Below are positions 1 through 6,926 of a stretch of DNA of 10,595 nt, piece by piece. The stretch comes from Bacteroidota bacterium (lineage in GTDB: Bacteria > Bacteroidota > Bacteroidia > Bacteroidales > Prolixibacteraceae). The stretch spans positions 1-10,595 of the forward strand of contig JAUYEQ010000283.1 in assembly GCA_030691295.1 (NCBI GenBank), read 5' to 3'. Positions within the stretch are counted from its first letter, which is position 1. Each line of letters begins with the position of its first letter. Below the pieces are notes generated by a model. That model was given only the letters and a program-made list of their open reading frames with translations, did not search any database and was not told the origin of the DNA. The translations under genes and the position numbers were made by a program.

Positions 1-1484
1 GCCTGTCCTTCTTCATCGAAAGCCATTACCACAACTGCCGCGCCATATTTTTTCAGCAACTGCGCCTGTTTTCGAAACACTGCTTCGCCTTCTTTCATGC
101 TGATGGAATTCACGATGGCTTTGCCTTGCAGGCATTTCAGACCAGCTTCTATCACTTCCCATTTCGACGAATCGATCATGATAGGAACCCGCGCAATATC
201 AGGTTCTGCCATCAGCAATTTCAGGAAAGTGACCATTTCCTTTTTTGCATCGATCATGGCATCGTCCATATTTACATCGATGATCTGCGCGCCCTCGTCA
301 ACCTGATTACGGGCAATGGCAAGCGCTTCCTCGTATTTTTCTTCTTTGATCAAACGGGCAAACTTTCGCGACCCGGCAACGTTGCAGCGTTCGCCAATAT
401 TGATAAAATTGGTTTCCGGAGTAAGAATAACCGGTTCCAATCCGCTAAGTATGGTGTGTTTACTTTTTTTTCTCCGGAGATGAGGCTCCGATTTTGCTGC
501 AATTTTCGCAAGTTCGCGAATGTGATCAGGCGTTGTTCCGCAGCAACCGCCAATAATGTTTACGAATTTATTGTCGAGAAAATCACTTACTTGATGGGCC
601 ATTTCTGCAGGAGTTTCGTCGTACTCGCCAAACTGGTTGGGCAAACCTGCATTCGGATAAGCGCTGATGAAAAACGGCGCTTTTTTAGAAAGTTCTTCCA
701 GATATGGTCGCAAATCTTTTGCTCCCAGTGAGCAGTTCAGGCCAATACTCAGCAAATCAATGTGTGAAACCGAAGCCAGAAAAGCCTCCACCGTTTGTCC
801 TGAAAGTGTTCGTCCGCTGGCATCGGTAATTGTTCCTGAAACCATTACAGGCAGTCGGATTCCGCGTTCTTCCAATTCATCTTCAATGGCAAAAAGCGCT
901 GCTTTGGCATTCAGTGTATCGAAAATAGTTTCAACTAACAACAAATCCACGCCGCCATCGAGTAACCCTTTGAGCTGTTCGCGGTAAGAAGCTTTTACCT
1001 CGTCAAAAGTTACCGATCGGAATCCCGGATCGTTCACATCTGGCGAAAGCGACAGGGTTTTGTTCATCGGACCGATTGCTCCTGCCACATAGCGTGGTTT
1101 CTCCGGATTTTTGGAGGTAAACTCGTTTGCAACTTCGACGGCCAACTTTGCCGCTTGCAGGTTGAGTTGATAAACCCATTCTTCCAAATGGTAATCGGCC
1201 TGCGAAATACTGGTTGAGTTGAAAGTATTTGTTTCGATGATGTCGGCTCCTGCTTCCAGAAATTCGGCATGAATCTCCCTGATTATTTCAGGTTTCGTGA
1301 TCGAAAGCAGGTCGTTGTTTCCTCTCAGATCGTATTGAAAATCCGTAAAAATCGTTCCCCGAAAATCTTCTTCCGACAGGCGGTGTTTCTGAATCATGGT
1401 TCCCATGGCGCCATCGAGCACCAAAACCCGTGTTTCGAGTTCGTGTTGTATATTTTTTTTCGTTGTCATAATAAATTGGTCCAT
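1..1484 (-). CDS. metH: Cobalamin-dependent methionine synthase, N-terminal part (partial at window edge)
   Basis: Transfers a methyl group from methyltetrahydrofolate through cobalamin to homocysteine, giving methionine in the cytoplasm. About 495 residues are visible. The homocysteine-binding domain (about residues 15-330) opens with [11 protein letters not shown] and carries the zinc cysteines: C251 in NCSLGA and C314-C315 in [11 protein letters not shown]. These match the known E. coli MetH ligands with a shift of four. The pterin-binding domain starts near residue 350 with [16 protein letters not shown] and continues past the edge with [15 protein letters not shown] and [11 protein letters not shown]. 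The cobalamin and activation domains would lie outside the window, so full length cannot be checked. Start: ATG at 1484; an in-frame ATG at 1469 is an alternative that removes only five residues. No frame breaks are seen. Base composition is richer in GC than the neighbouring R-M genes, as expected of a resident gene. Confidence 0.96.
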   Translation of the reverse strand, partial: MDQFIMTTKKNIQHELETRVLVLDGAMGTMIQKHRLSEEDFRGTIFTDFQYDLRGNNDLLSITKPEIIREIHAEFLEAGADIIETNTFNSTSISQADYHLEEWVYQLNLQAAKLAVEVANEFTSKNPEKPRYVAGAIGPMNKTLSLSPDVNDPGFRSVTFDEVKASYREQLKGLLDGGVDLLLVETIFDTLNAKAALFAIEDELEERGIRLPVMVSGTITDASGRTLSGQTVEAFLASVSHIDLLSIGLNCSLGAKDLRPYLEELSKKAPFFISAYPNAGLPNQFGEYDETPAEMAHQVSDFLDNKFVNIIGGCCGTTPDHIRELAKIAAKSEPHLRRKKSKHTILSGLEPVILTPETNFINIGERCNVAGSRKFARLIKEEKYEEALAIARNQVDEGAQIIDVNMDDAMIDAKKEMVTFLKLLMAEPDIARVPIMIDSSKWEVIEAGLKCLQGKAIVNSISMKEGEAVFRKQAQLLKKYGAAVVVMAFDEEGQ

Positions 1485-1608
1485 CTGCGATTCCAGATAG
1501 AAAGAACAAATATGGTTTTATTAATTTTAAAGCTTAACAATCTCAGAGGCATTCGGTTCTTTCAGATTCTGATGACAAGTTTTTGCAGAGGATTATTAAG
1601 AATTGTGG

Positions 1609-1639
1609 CAAAAATAATTTCAAAATACCGAAGTATCAA
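1609..1639 (-). promoter_or_regulatory. Probable metH promoter (-33 TTG, -7 TAnnTTTG)
   Basis: Read on the minus strand, TATTTTTG (1616-1609) matches the Bacteroidota -7 consensus TAnnTTTG exactly and is preceded at 20 nt by a TTTG that fits the -33 element. It would give a metH leader of roughly 115 nt. A weaker candidate with one mismatch, CATATTTG at 1514-1507, would give a leader of only about 15 nt. Which is used cannot be told from sequence. Confidence 0.5.
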
Positions 1640-1753
1640 ACAAATCAGAATATTACCTGAAGGATTAAGTATAAGTTTATAAATGGTGGCAAATTATGAA
1701 TACTTCAGAACCAGTTATAACGCTATTAAACTTAGAATTTTGATTATTCGCAA

Positions 1754-1770
1754 TATTCCTTTTTGGAATA
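1754..1770. promoter_or_regulatory. Palindromic operator in front of the methyltransferase gene
   Basis: TATTCCTTTTTGGAATA: perfect 6-bp inverted repeats with a 5-bp spacer. The same 12 palindrome bases with the same spacer length recur at 4904-4920 in front of the controller gene. The site ends 11 bp before the -7 box, so it covers the -33 region of the methyltransferase promoter. It is inferred to be a binding site of the XRE-type protein encoded at 4618-4857. Confidence 0.7.
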
Positions 1771-1781
1771 ATTAATTTTAG

Positions 1782-1789
1782 TATCTTTG
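1782..1789 (+). promoter_or_regulatory. -7 promoter box of the methyltransferase gene
   Basis: TATCTTTG is an exact match to TAnnTTTG and lies 14 bp before the ATG at 1804. Transcription should start near 1793-1795, leaving a leader of only about 10 nt. A canonical -33 element at the usual distance is not evident; the operator 1754-1770 occupies that place. Confidence 0.7.
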
Positions 1790-1803
1790 CAAAAATAGTT
1801 ACA

Positions 1804-3498
1804 ATGAAAGAAGTTACAATAAAAAACTCAGGTTCAACTTTTACTCCAACAGAATTAGCTGATTTCTTGGCTAATAAGATATTTTCGGAACTTAAAAATA
1901 CGTTTAAATCCAATTATACGATACTTGATCCAGCTTGTGGTGAAGGTGAGTTGTTGACTTCTATAGCTAAGAAATTTCAATCTCAGGATGCTCCTATAAA
2001 TATCAATATTAAAGGCTTTGATACGAATATTGATTATATTGTTTCTGCCAAATCGAACCTTAATGGGTTCAATAATTATTCAGTGGATATACAAAATCAG
2101 GATTTTCTTGAAACCACCGGTGCGTGTGAAGAGCCAGTGGACTTGTTTAGCCCGAAGATAGAAACTGAATACGCTGATATTGTTATCGCCAACCCGCCTT
2201 ATGTTAGGACTCAAATACTTGGATCAGAAAAGGCTCAGCAAATAGCCAAACGCTTTAGTCTGAAGGGTCGTGTTGATTTGTATTATCCTTTTCTGATCGC
2301 AATGACCAATGTGTTGAAAAAGGGTGGAATCCTGGGCGTGATTACCTCAAATAGGTATTTGTTTACTAAAAGTGGTGAAACTATTCGTAAGTTTCTACTT
2401 GATAATTATGAATTATTGGAGGTTATTGATTTAGGCGATACGAAGATTTTCGACGCTGCTGTATTGCCTGCGATCTTTATCGGGCGAAAAAAAACAAACA
2501 AAAAGCAGCTTTCAGAACCCTGCCGATTTGAAAAAATTTATGAAGAACTTAATGGGTTAGGAAAGCAAACAATTCAATCAGATTCACTATTTGATGTTTT
2601 AAATTCTCAAAAATCAGGAACTTATCTGGTTAAAGAAAAGAAATACAATTTAAATATTGGATTACTAAAGCATACACCTAACAAAGCTGACATCTGGCAG
2701 ATGACCAATAGTAATGAAAATGATTGGATTGAAAAAATTGGATTAAATACCTCATTTCTAATTGGTGATCGGTTCAATGTTCGTATTGGTGTGAAATCAT
2801 GTGCTGATAAAGTATTCATTAAGGAGAGTTGGGAGAAAGAATCAATTAAACCAGAAGATGTTTTGTTTAAAAAGCTAATCTCTCAGGAAAATATTCAACG
2901 ATGGTGTTTTTCATCGGTCAATGATTTAAAAATTTTATATCCGCATTACTCGGAAAAGGGGAAACGGCTGGTCATAAATTTGGAAGATTATCCCAATGCA
3001 AAAGCATATTTTGAAACTCACAAAGAACAATTATCCGGACGTAAATATTTGATGGAGGCCGGACGAAATTGGTATGAAATGTGGGTTCCTCAGAATCCGG
3101 CTTTTTGGGTTTTGCCTAAATTGGTTTTTCCGGATATTAGCATCGATGCCCGATTTTATTTCGATGAAAATGGCTCCGTTGTGAATGGTAATTGCTACTG
3201 GATTATAGCTCAAAATGATGAAGAAAAAGAGCTGTTATTTCTAATACAGGGCATTGCCAATTCTGATTTGATGTCGCGTTACCACGATTTGTGTTTCAAT
3301 AACAAGTTGTATTCTGGCCGAAGACGGTATTTTAGTCAGTATATAGAGAAATACCCAATACCTAATCCCAAAGAGCAAAGCTCAAAGCAGATAATTGAAA
3401 TAGTGAAGCAGCTCAATGATTTATCAACTCAGAATAAAGATGTTACTGAATTGGAAAAGGAACTTAATAAATGTGTGGAAAGGGCTTTTGGCTTTTAA
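1804..3498 (+). CDS. Type II DNA N6-adenine methyltransferase, gamma class (TaqI-like)
   Basis: 564 residues. It should methylate adenine N6 in the recognition site of the R-M system, protecting the host from the partner nuclease. Motif X is FTPTELADFL (13-22), the AdoMet-binding motif I is D42-PACGEGE, and catalytic motif IV is N130-P-P-Y133. The order X-I-IV marks the gamma class. The C-terminal half (about 320-540) resembles TaqI-type target-recognition domains, with LVFPDIS near 440-446 and a closing YPIPNP at 517-522. All key motifs are intact, so it is predicted active. It converges on the endonuclease gene and the two share the bases TTAA as overlapping stop codons (3495-3498). Codon and base use are clearly more AT-rich than metH or cysS, suggesting transfer. 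The recognition sequence cannot be read from the protein. Confidence 0.93.
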   Translation: MKEVTIKNSGSTFTPTELADFLANKIFSELKNTFKSNYTILDPACGEGELLTSIAKKFQSQDAPININIKGFDTNIDYIVSAKSNLNGFNNYSVDIQNQDFLETTGACEEPVDLFSPKIETEYADIVIANPPYVRTQILGSEKAQQIAKRFSLKGRVDLYYPFLIAMTNVLKKGGILGVITSNRYLFTKSGETIRKFLLDNYELLEVIDLGDTKIFDAAVLPAIFIGRKKTNKKQLSEPCRFEKIYEELNGLGKQTIQSDSLFDVLNSQKSGTYLVKEKKYNLNIGLLKHTPNKADIWQMTNSNENDWIEKIGLNTSFLIGDRFNVRIGVKSCADKVFIKESWEKESIKPEDVLFKKLISQENIQRWCFSSVNDLKILYPHYSEKGKRLVINLEDYPNAKAYFETHKEQLSGRKYLMEAGRNWYEMWVPQNPAFWVLPKLVFPDISIDARFYFDENGSVVNGNCYWIIAQNDEEKELLFLIQGIANSDLMSRYHDLCFNNKLYSGRRRYFSQYIEKYPIPNPKEQSSKQIIEIVKQLNDLSTQNKDVTELEKELNKCVERAFGF

Positions 3499-4382
3499 GG
3501 ATTGAAGACACATTGTCCATTGTACATGTCAAAAAAGCTCATCGGGATTGAACGCTGGCATTTAAAACTAACATCACTTACATAAGTGAAAATTTCACCT
3601 AATTTTTCACCCGGAGCAAGAATGATACCTTCAATAATACCCGTTTTAGGATCTGTGAGCGCAATGAGGTAGCGTACATCAAATGTTGTCAGATTATTTT
3701 CTTCAAATACAATCTCTTCTTTTTCAGGACTAAACTTTTCTAAATCAACAGTTTGGGCATCTTGTACTTTTACCTCCAATAATTGATTCGGAATATCCGG
3801 AAACCCACCAATTAGGTTCTTGTTAACAGCCATTTCATAGCCCAGCAATTCTAAAGTCATTCGCTCCAAAGCTTTACCTCGATTTTTTGTCGAATTACTT
3901 TCCAGTACTCTGCCAATGAGCTTTTTCGCAATCATTTCGACCAAAAGTCCGATTGAATAAAGATTTTGGAGATTTGGTTCGTTTGCGATGGAATTGTTGT
4001 GCTTTTCGTATGTGTCTGTAATGTAGTAGGATAATTTTTTGCTATCCTGAAAGGAAAGTATTTTACTCTCACTTGTATAAATCTGATTTCTGGCTTTGTT
4101 TGAAATCAACAACTGATGCTTTATCGTTGGCTTTCCAAATTTTCCAAAATGGGCTTCAATATAATCCGGTGTCAGTATTAGGATTGAAGCAATTGTGCTA
4201 TTCTCACGATTGATTTTTACAAATATATATCGTACCTCATTGCATTTCAGAGTCTCTCCGGAATCATACCTGACCAACACTGTTTTGCAATTTGGAATCC
4301 TGTTCCAGACTTGTAAATTATAGGATGTTCCGCTCGTAACAATATAAGTATCTATCAATTCACGTAAAAATTTTTGGGACAC
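3495..4382 (-). CDS. Type II restriction endonuclease, PD-(D/E)XK fold, main ORF (GTG start; possibly the 3' part of a frameshifted gene)
   Basis: 295 residues read from GTG at 4382, the only start in this frame before residue 150. It contains a PD-(D/E)XK nuclease core: D196 in GGFPDI and E203-V-K205 in LLEVKVQ, after a helix with GKALERMTLELLG. It is predicted to cut unmethylated DNA at the site protected by the convergent methyltransferase. I cannot place it in a named endonuclease family. The ORF starts abruptly inside what looks like folded protein (FLRELIDTYIVTSGTSYNLQVWNR), and it overlaps the upstream 83-aa ORF by 23 nt in another frame. Removing one base from the A5T5 run at 4366-4375 joins both ORFs into about 372 residues reading GVPKILRELIDTYIV. 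Either the gene is broken, a +1 shift is used, or the base is an assembly error. Nuclease identity rests on the motif plus the genetic context. Confidence 0.8.
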   Translation of the reverse strand: MSQKFLRELIDTYIVTSGTSYNLQVWNRIPNCKTVLVRYDSGETLKCNEVRYIFVKINRENSTIASILILTPDYIEAHFGKFGKPTIKHQLLISNKARNQIYTSESKILSFQDSKKLSYYITDTYEKHNNSIANEPNLQNLYSIGLLVEMIAKKLIGRVLESNSTKNRGKALERMTLELLGYEMAVNKNLIGGFPDIPNQLLEVKVQDAQTVDLEKFSPEKEEIVFEENNLTTFDVRYLIALTDPKTGIIEGIILAPGEKLGEIFTYVSDVSFKCQRSIPMSFFDMYNGQCVFNP

Positions 4383-4611
4383 CTTTTTTCCTCGGAGGTA
4401 CTATTTCGAACTCGTTTTCTGTTGCCCCTTCTGGTAATCCATTTGTAAAAAGCTCATTGGCAATAAGTTTACGTAAGTTCGAACCATCGGTTCTTGTTTT
4501 ACTCGTTAGTTTAAACTCTATTCCAATTAAGCGTTTTAAAATTTCTGGTAATTTCTTTGCATCAGTCAAATGAGCTGGTGATTTGGGCGGAATTTTAAAT
4601 GATTTATCCAT
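4360..4611 (-). CDS. Short ORF, likely N-terminal part of the restriction endonuclease
   Basis: 83 residues, ATG at 4611, beginning six nt after the controller gene's stop, so it is cotranscribed with it. No independent domain is recognised. The sequence (LTDAKKLPEILKRLIGIEF and then TDGSNLRKLIANELF) looks like a helical N-terminal region, and its last residues RKKGVPKIF run directly into the endonuclease frame if one base is skipped. I infer it is the 5' part of one endonuclease gene. The alternative is a separate small protein translationally coupled to the nuclease through the 23-nt overlap and the GTG start. Confidence 0.65.
   Translation of the reverse strand: MDKSFKIPPKSPAHLTDAKKLPEILKRLIGIEFKLTSKTRTDGSNLRKLIANELFTNGLPEGATENEFEIVPPRKKGVPKIFT
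4366..4375. other. Homopolymer run A5T5 at the putative frameshift in the endonuclease gene
   Basis: On the coding (minus) strand the run reads AAAAATTTTT, after CC and before ACGTGA. With the bases as given the upper frame ends at TGA (4362-4360). With one T fewer, the codons become CCA AAA ATT TTA CGT GAA and continue in the long nuclease frame. A second run, six A at 4389-4384, could also host the change but gives a less natural join. Confidence 0.55.
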
Positions 4612-4617
4612 AATGAT

Positions 4618-4857
4618 TTATCTCGTGGTTTCATTGTCAGGAATAAAGAATGTAATGGGTTGACTATAAAGCTTGGCTAGTTCTAATAAAATTAGGAAAT
4701 CGACACGTCTTGCCCCGTTCTCGATTTTTGAGAGCTCACTTTGTGAAACAATCTTACTATCAGCGACTTGTTTCTGTGATAATCCTGTTTTCTCTCGCGC
4801 TTCAATCAATTTACTAGAAAGATAACGTCTCTTTTTGCTGTAATCATTTCTATTCAT
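4618..4857 (-). CDS. XRE-family helix-turn-helix regulator, probable R-M controller (C) protein
   Basis: 79 residues, the usual size of R-M controller proteins. A single XRE/Cro-type DNA-binding domain fills residues 13-70: LSQKQVAD (26-33) is helix 2 and [12 protein letters not shown] (37-48) the recognition helix, followed by [15 protein letters not shown]. It would bind DNA as a dimer. It is the first gene of the minus-strand operon, six nt ahead of the endonuclease ORFs. The 17-bp palindrome TATTCC-N5-GGAATA lies upstream of it, a one-mismatch copy sits on its own core promoter, and a third site precedes the methyltransferase. Known C proteins activate their own and the nuclease gene with delay and repress at high level; that role is inferred here from context. 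Start: ATG at 4857, preceded by an A-rich stretch. Confidence 0.85.
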   Translation of the reverse strand: MNRNDYSKKRRYLSSKLIEAREKTGLSQKQVADSKIVSQSELSKIENGARRVDFLILLELAKLYSQPITFFIPDNETTR

Positions 4858-4868
4858 AATTTTTTAAA

Positions 4869-4885
4869 TATTCCTTATTGCAATA
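4869..4885. promoter_or_regulatory. Proximal, imperfect operator over the controller core promoter
   Basis: TATTCC-TTATT-GCAATA differs from the TATTCC-N5-GGAATA palindrome at one of twelve positions. It overlaps the putative -7 box (4888-4881) and transcription start of the controller gene, so occupancy should block transcription. Its start is 35 bp from the start of the perfect site at 4904. Confidence 0.5.
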
Positions 4886-4888
4886 TTA
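4881..4888 (-). promoter_or_regulatory. Probable -7 box of the controller-endonuclease operon
   Basis: Minus strand TAATATTG matches TAnnTTTG with one mismatch, 24 nt before the ATG at 4857. The predicted leader is about 20 nt. The distal operator 4904-4920 lies where an activator or a -33 element would sit. Confidence 0.4.
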
Positions 4889-4903
4889 TAGAATATGATT
4901 TAT

Positions 4904-4920
4904 TATTCCATTTTGGAATA
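4904..4920. promoter_or_regulatory. Palindromic operator upstream of the controller gene
   Basis: TATTCCATTTTGGAATA: same half-sites and spacer length as the operator at 1754-1770. It lies in the 129-bp region between the divergent controller and cysS genes. It ends 15 bp before the controller -7 box and 36 bp before the cysS -7 box. Confidence 0.7.
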
Positions 4921-4956
4921 TTGGAACTTTCACTCCCCCATTTCATCAATAATTTT

Positions 4957-4964
4957 TACATTTG
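4957..4964 (+). promoter_or_regulatory. -7 promoter box of cysS
   Basis: TACATTTG is an exact TAnnTTTG match, 22 bp before the cysS ATG at 4987. It excludes the in-frame TTG at 4921 as a start, since that codon would lie upstream of the transcript. No clear -33 TTG is seen. Confidence 0.65.
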
Positions 4965-4986
4965 CAGCATCAAAAAATCAACAACC

Positions 4987-6462
4987 ATGATTCAGGAAAT
5001 ACAGATTTACAACACACTTACCCGCAAAAAAGAAGTTTTTGAACCGATCGTTCCCGGCAAAGTTGGGTTGTACGTTTGTGGACCAACCGTTTATGGTCCG
5101 CCCCATTTGGGTCATGCCCGCTCTGCGATTAGTTTCGATCTGGTATTTCGTTTCCTGAAACAGATTGGCTACAAAGTTCGCTATGTGCGCAACATTACCG
5201 ATGTGGGCCATTTGGTTGCCGATGCCGACGAGGGCGAGGACAAAATCGCTAAACAAGCCAAACTTGACGAGTTGGAACCAATGGAAGTGGTTCAAAAATA
5301 TACCAACATGTACCACGAGGCAATGGCTTTGCTCAATCTGGAATCACCCAGCATTGAACCCCGCGCCTCAGGACATATTATTGAGCAGATCGAAGAAGTA
5401 AAGAAAATATTAGACTCCGGATATGCTTACGAAAGCAACGGTTCGGTGTATTTTGATGTGGAGAAATTCGCCAGCGAAAATGAATACGGAAAACTGTCAG
5501 GCCGCAAAATCGAAGATCTGATCAGCAATACACGAACACTCGATGGGCAGGATGAAAAACGCTCAGGACTGGATTTTGCCGTCTGGAAAAAAGCATCGCC
5601 CGAACACATTATGCACTGGCCCTCGCCCTGGAGCGACGGATTTCCGGGATGGCACATGGAATGTACTGCCATGAGCTGCAAATATCTGGGTGACACTTTC
5701 GACATTCACGGTGGTGGAATGGATTTGACTTTTCCGCACCACGAAGCTGAAATGGCACAGGCGCAGGCGGCTCACGGGAAACCTGCCGTCCGCTATTGGA
5801 TGCACAACAACATGATTACCCTGAACGGGCAGAAAATGGGCAAATCGCTCGGAAACGCTATTTCGCTCGAAGAGTTTTTCAGCGGCAATCATCCGCTACT
5901 TGAAAAAGCCTACAGCCCAATGACCATCCGCTTTTTCATGTTGCAGGCACATTACCGCAGCACACTCGATTTCTCGAACGAAGCGCTTCAGGCTTCAGAA
6001 AAAGGATTGGAACGACTGATGAAGGCTGTTGCCAAAATTGAAACCTTGCCTGTTTCTGAAACTTCTTCAGTGAATATTGTGGAACTTTCTGCCAATTGCT
6101 ATACTGCCATGGGCGATGACATGAACAGCCCAATTGCGATGAGTTATTTGTTTGAAGGTGTAAAAATCATTAATTCAGTTGCTGCCGGAAATACCAGCAT
6201 TACACTGGCAGATCGCGATGCATTGAAATCGCTTTTCCACGCTTTTGTTTTCGATATTTTTGGATTAAAAGCTGAAAATCAGGCGGATTCCGGCAGGAGC
6301 GAAGTTTTAAACGAAGTAGTTGATCTGCTGATGAAACTTCGCATGGATGCCAAAGCCAACAAAGACTGGGCAACTTCGGATAAAATCCGCAATGAACTGG
6401 CAGCGATTGGCTTTGATATCAAGGATGGCAAAGATGGTGTAAGCTGGGAACTGAAGAAGTAG
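4987..6462 (+). CDS. cysS: Cysteinyl-tRNA synthetase
   Basis: Class I aminoacyl-tRNA synthetase that activates cysteine with ATP and charges tRNA-Cys in the cytoplasm. 491 residues from ATG 4987, a normal length. The HIGH motif appears as H40-L-G-H43 and KMSKS as K283-M-G-K-S287. The zinc ligands are visible: C31 (YVCGPTVYG), C226 (GWHMEC), H251 and E255 (FPHHEAE), aligning with E. coli C28, C209, H234 and E238. The C-terminal helical tRNA-binding region ends with GVSWELKK. The frame extends upstream to a TTG at 4921, but that lies ahead of the promoter. It stands alone on plus, divergent from the R-M controller and convergent with the rhuM remnant, which begins immediately at its stop codon. 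Base composition matches metH. Confidence 0.98.
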   Translation: MIQEIQIYNTLTRKKEVFEPIVPGKVGLYVCGPTVYGPPHLGHARSAISFDLVFRFLKQIGYKVRYVRNITDVGHLVADADEGEDKIAKQAKLDELEPMEVVQKYTNMYHEAMALLNLESPSIEPRASGHIIEQIEEVKKILDSGYAYESNGSVYFDVEKFASENEYGKLSGRKIEDLISNTRTLDGQDEKRSGLDFAVWKKASPEHIMHWPSPWSDGFPGWHMECTAMSCKYLGDTFDIHGGGMDLTFPHHEAEMAQAQAAHGKPAVRYWMHNNMITLNGQKMGKSLGNAISLEEFFSGNHPLLEKAYSPMTIRFFMLQAHYRSTLDFSNEALQASEKGLERLMKAVAKIETLPVSETSSVNIVELSANCYTAMGDDMNSPIAMSYLFEGVKIINSVAAGNTSITLADRDALKSLFHAFVFDIFGLKAENQADSGRSEVLNEVVDLLMKLRMDAKANKDWATSDKIRNELAAIGFDIKDGKDGVSWELKK

Positions 6463-6882
6463 TTTCACTGATTCCTGAAGTTCACGTAATTGTTCGTTTT
6501 GTTGCCTCAATCGCTGTTCGTTGATTGAAAATCCTTTGATCAGGTAATCCTTCAAAATCTTATTGGCCTAGATGCGGAATTGAGTTCCTCTTTGAGATTT
6601 TATGCGATAGCCAACAGATATAATCACATCGAGGTTAAAATATTCGACCAAGTATGTTTTACCATCACTTGCAGTTGTTGCATTTTTTGCAACAACTGAG
6701 TTCTCAGTAAGCTCTCCCTCTTTAAATATATTGCTTATATGTCTGGATATAACCGACTTGTCTCTTTTAAAAAGTTCAGTTAATTGCATCAGATTTAGCC
6801 AAACCATATCATTCTCCAGTTTAACCTGTATTTCAGTAGTGCCGTCCTGGGCTTTGAATATCTGTATTTCTGAATTGTTCAT
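6458..6882 (-). pseudogene. RhuM-family gene remnant: nonsense codon and missing C-terminal half
   Basis: ATG at 6882 opens a 104-residue frame typical of the RhuM family (first described as a putative virulence protein, often beside restriction genes; biochemical function not established). Visible features are EIQVKLENDMVWLNLMQLTELF, the segment DKSVISRHISNIFKEGEL, and YFNLDVIISVGYRIKSQRGTQFRI. A TAG at 6570-6568 stands where the family usually has Trp in RIWA. In the same frame the similarity goes on: ANKILKDYLIKGFSINEQ and ELQESVKLL. It stops at the cysS stop codon (6460-6462), after which the frame is merely antisense to cysS. Family members are usually over 300 residues, so more than half is lost. 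Two independent lesions make a functional product unlikely, although a 104-residue fragment could still be made. Confidence 0.85.
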
Positions 6883-6926
6883 TTGGCCTAATTTGCCTTA
6901 AAAGTACGAAATTATGAGTAAAATAA

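Larger units (their letters stand above)
1485..1803. other. AT-rich intergenic region between metH and the methyltransferase gene
   Basis: 319 bases without a supportable gene. On the minus strand it holds a likely metH promoter and a leader of about 115 nt. On the plus strand, near its right end, it holds the operator and promoter of the methyltransferase gene. I looked for a SAM riboswitch or a cobalamin box, both common upstream of metH, and recognise neither. The left border of the R-M island must fall somewhere in here, but no flanking repeat marks it. Confidence 0.7.

Noticed and set aside
126..731. 201-residue plus-strand ORF
   Set aside because: It is fully antisense to the clearly real metH frame and shows no recognisable domain.
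1269..1682. 137-residue plus-strand ORF crossing the metH start
   Set aside because: It is antisense to metH and its leader, has low-complexity composition and no recognisable motif.
1745..1755. TATTCGCAATA next to the methyltransferase operator as an extra controller site
   Set aside because: Spacing and half-sites do not fit TATTCC-N5-GGAATA; it shares only GCAATA with the proximal site of the controller promoter.
4921..4986. In-frame upstream extension of cysS from TTG at 4921 (22 extra residues)
   Set aside because: The extension overlaps the -7 box TACATTTG, and the protein from ATG 4987 aligns with normal CysS starts.
5563..5892. 109-residue minus-strand ORF
   Set aside because: It is antisense to the most conserved part of cysS and has no domain of its own.
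6307..6555. 82-residue minus-strand ORF after the rhuM stop as a separate gene
   Set aside because: Its first part is the continuation of RhuM past the TAG in the same frame, and its last part is antisense to cysS.
6563..6890. TTGGCCTA repeated at 6563-6570 and 6883-6890 as possible target duplications of an insertion
   Set aside because: Only 8 bp, one copy lies within RhuM-like coding sequence, and nothing between the copies is transposon-like.
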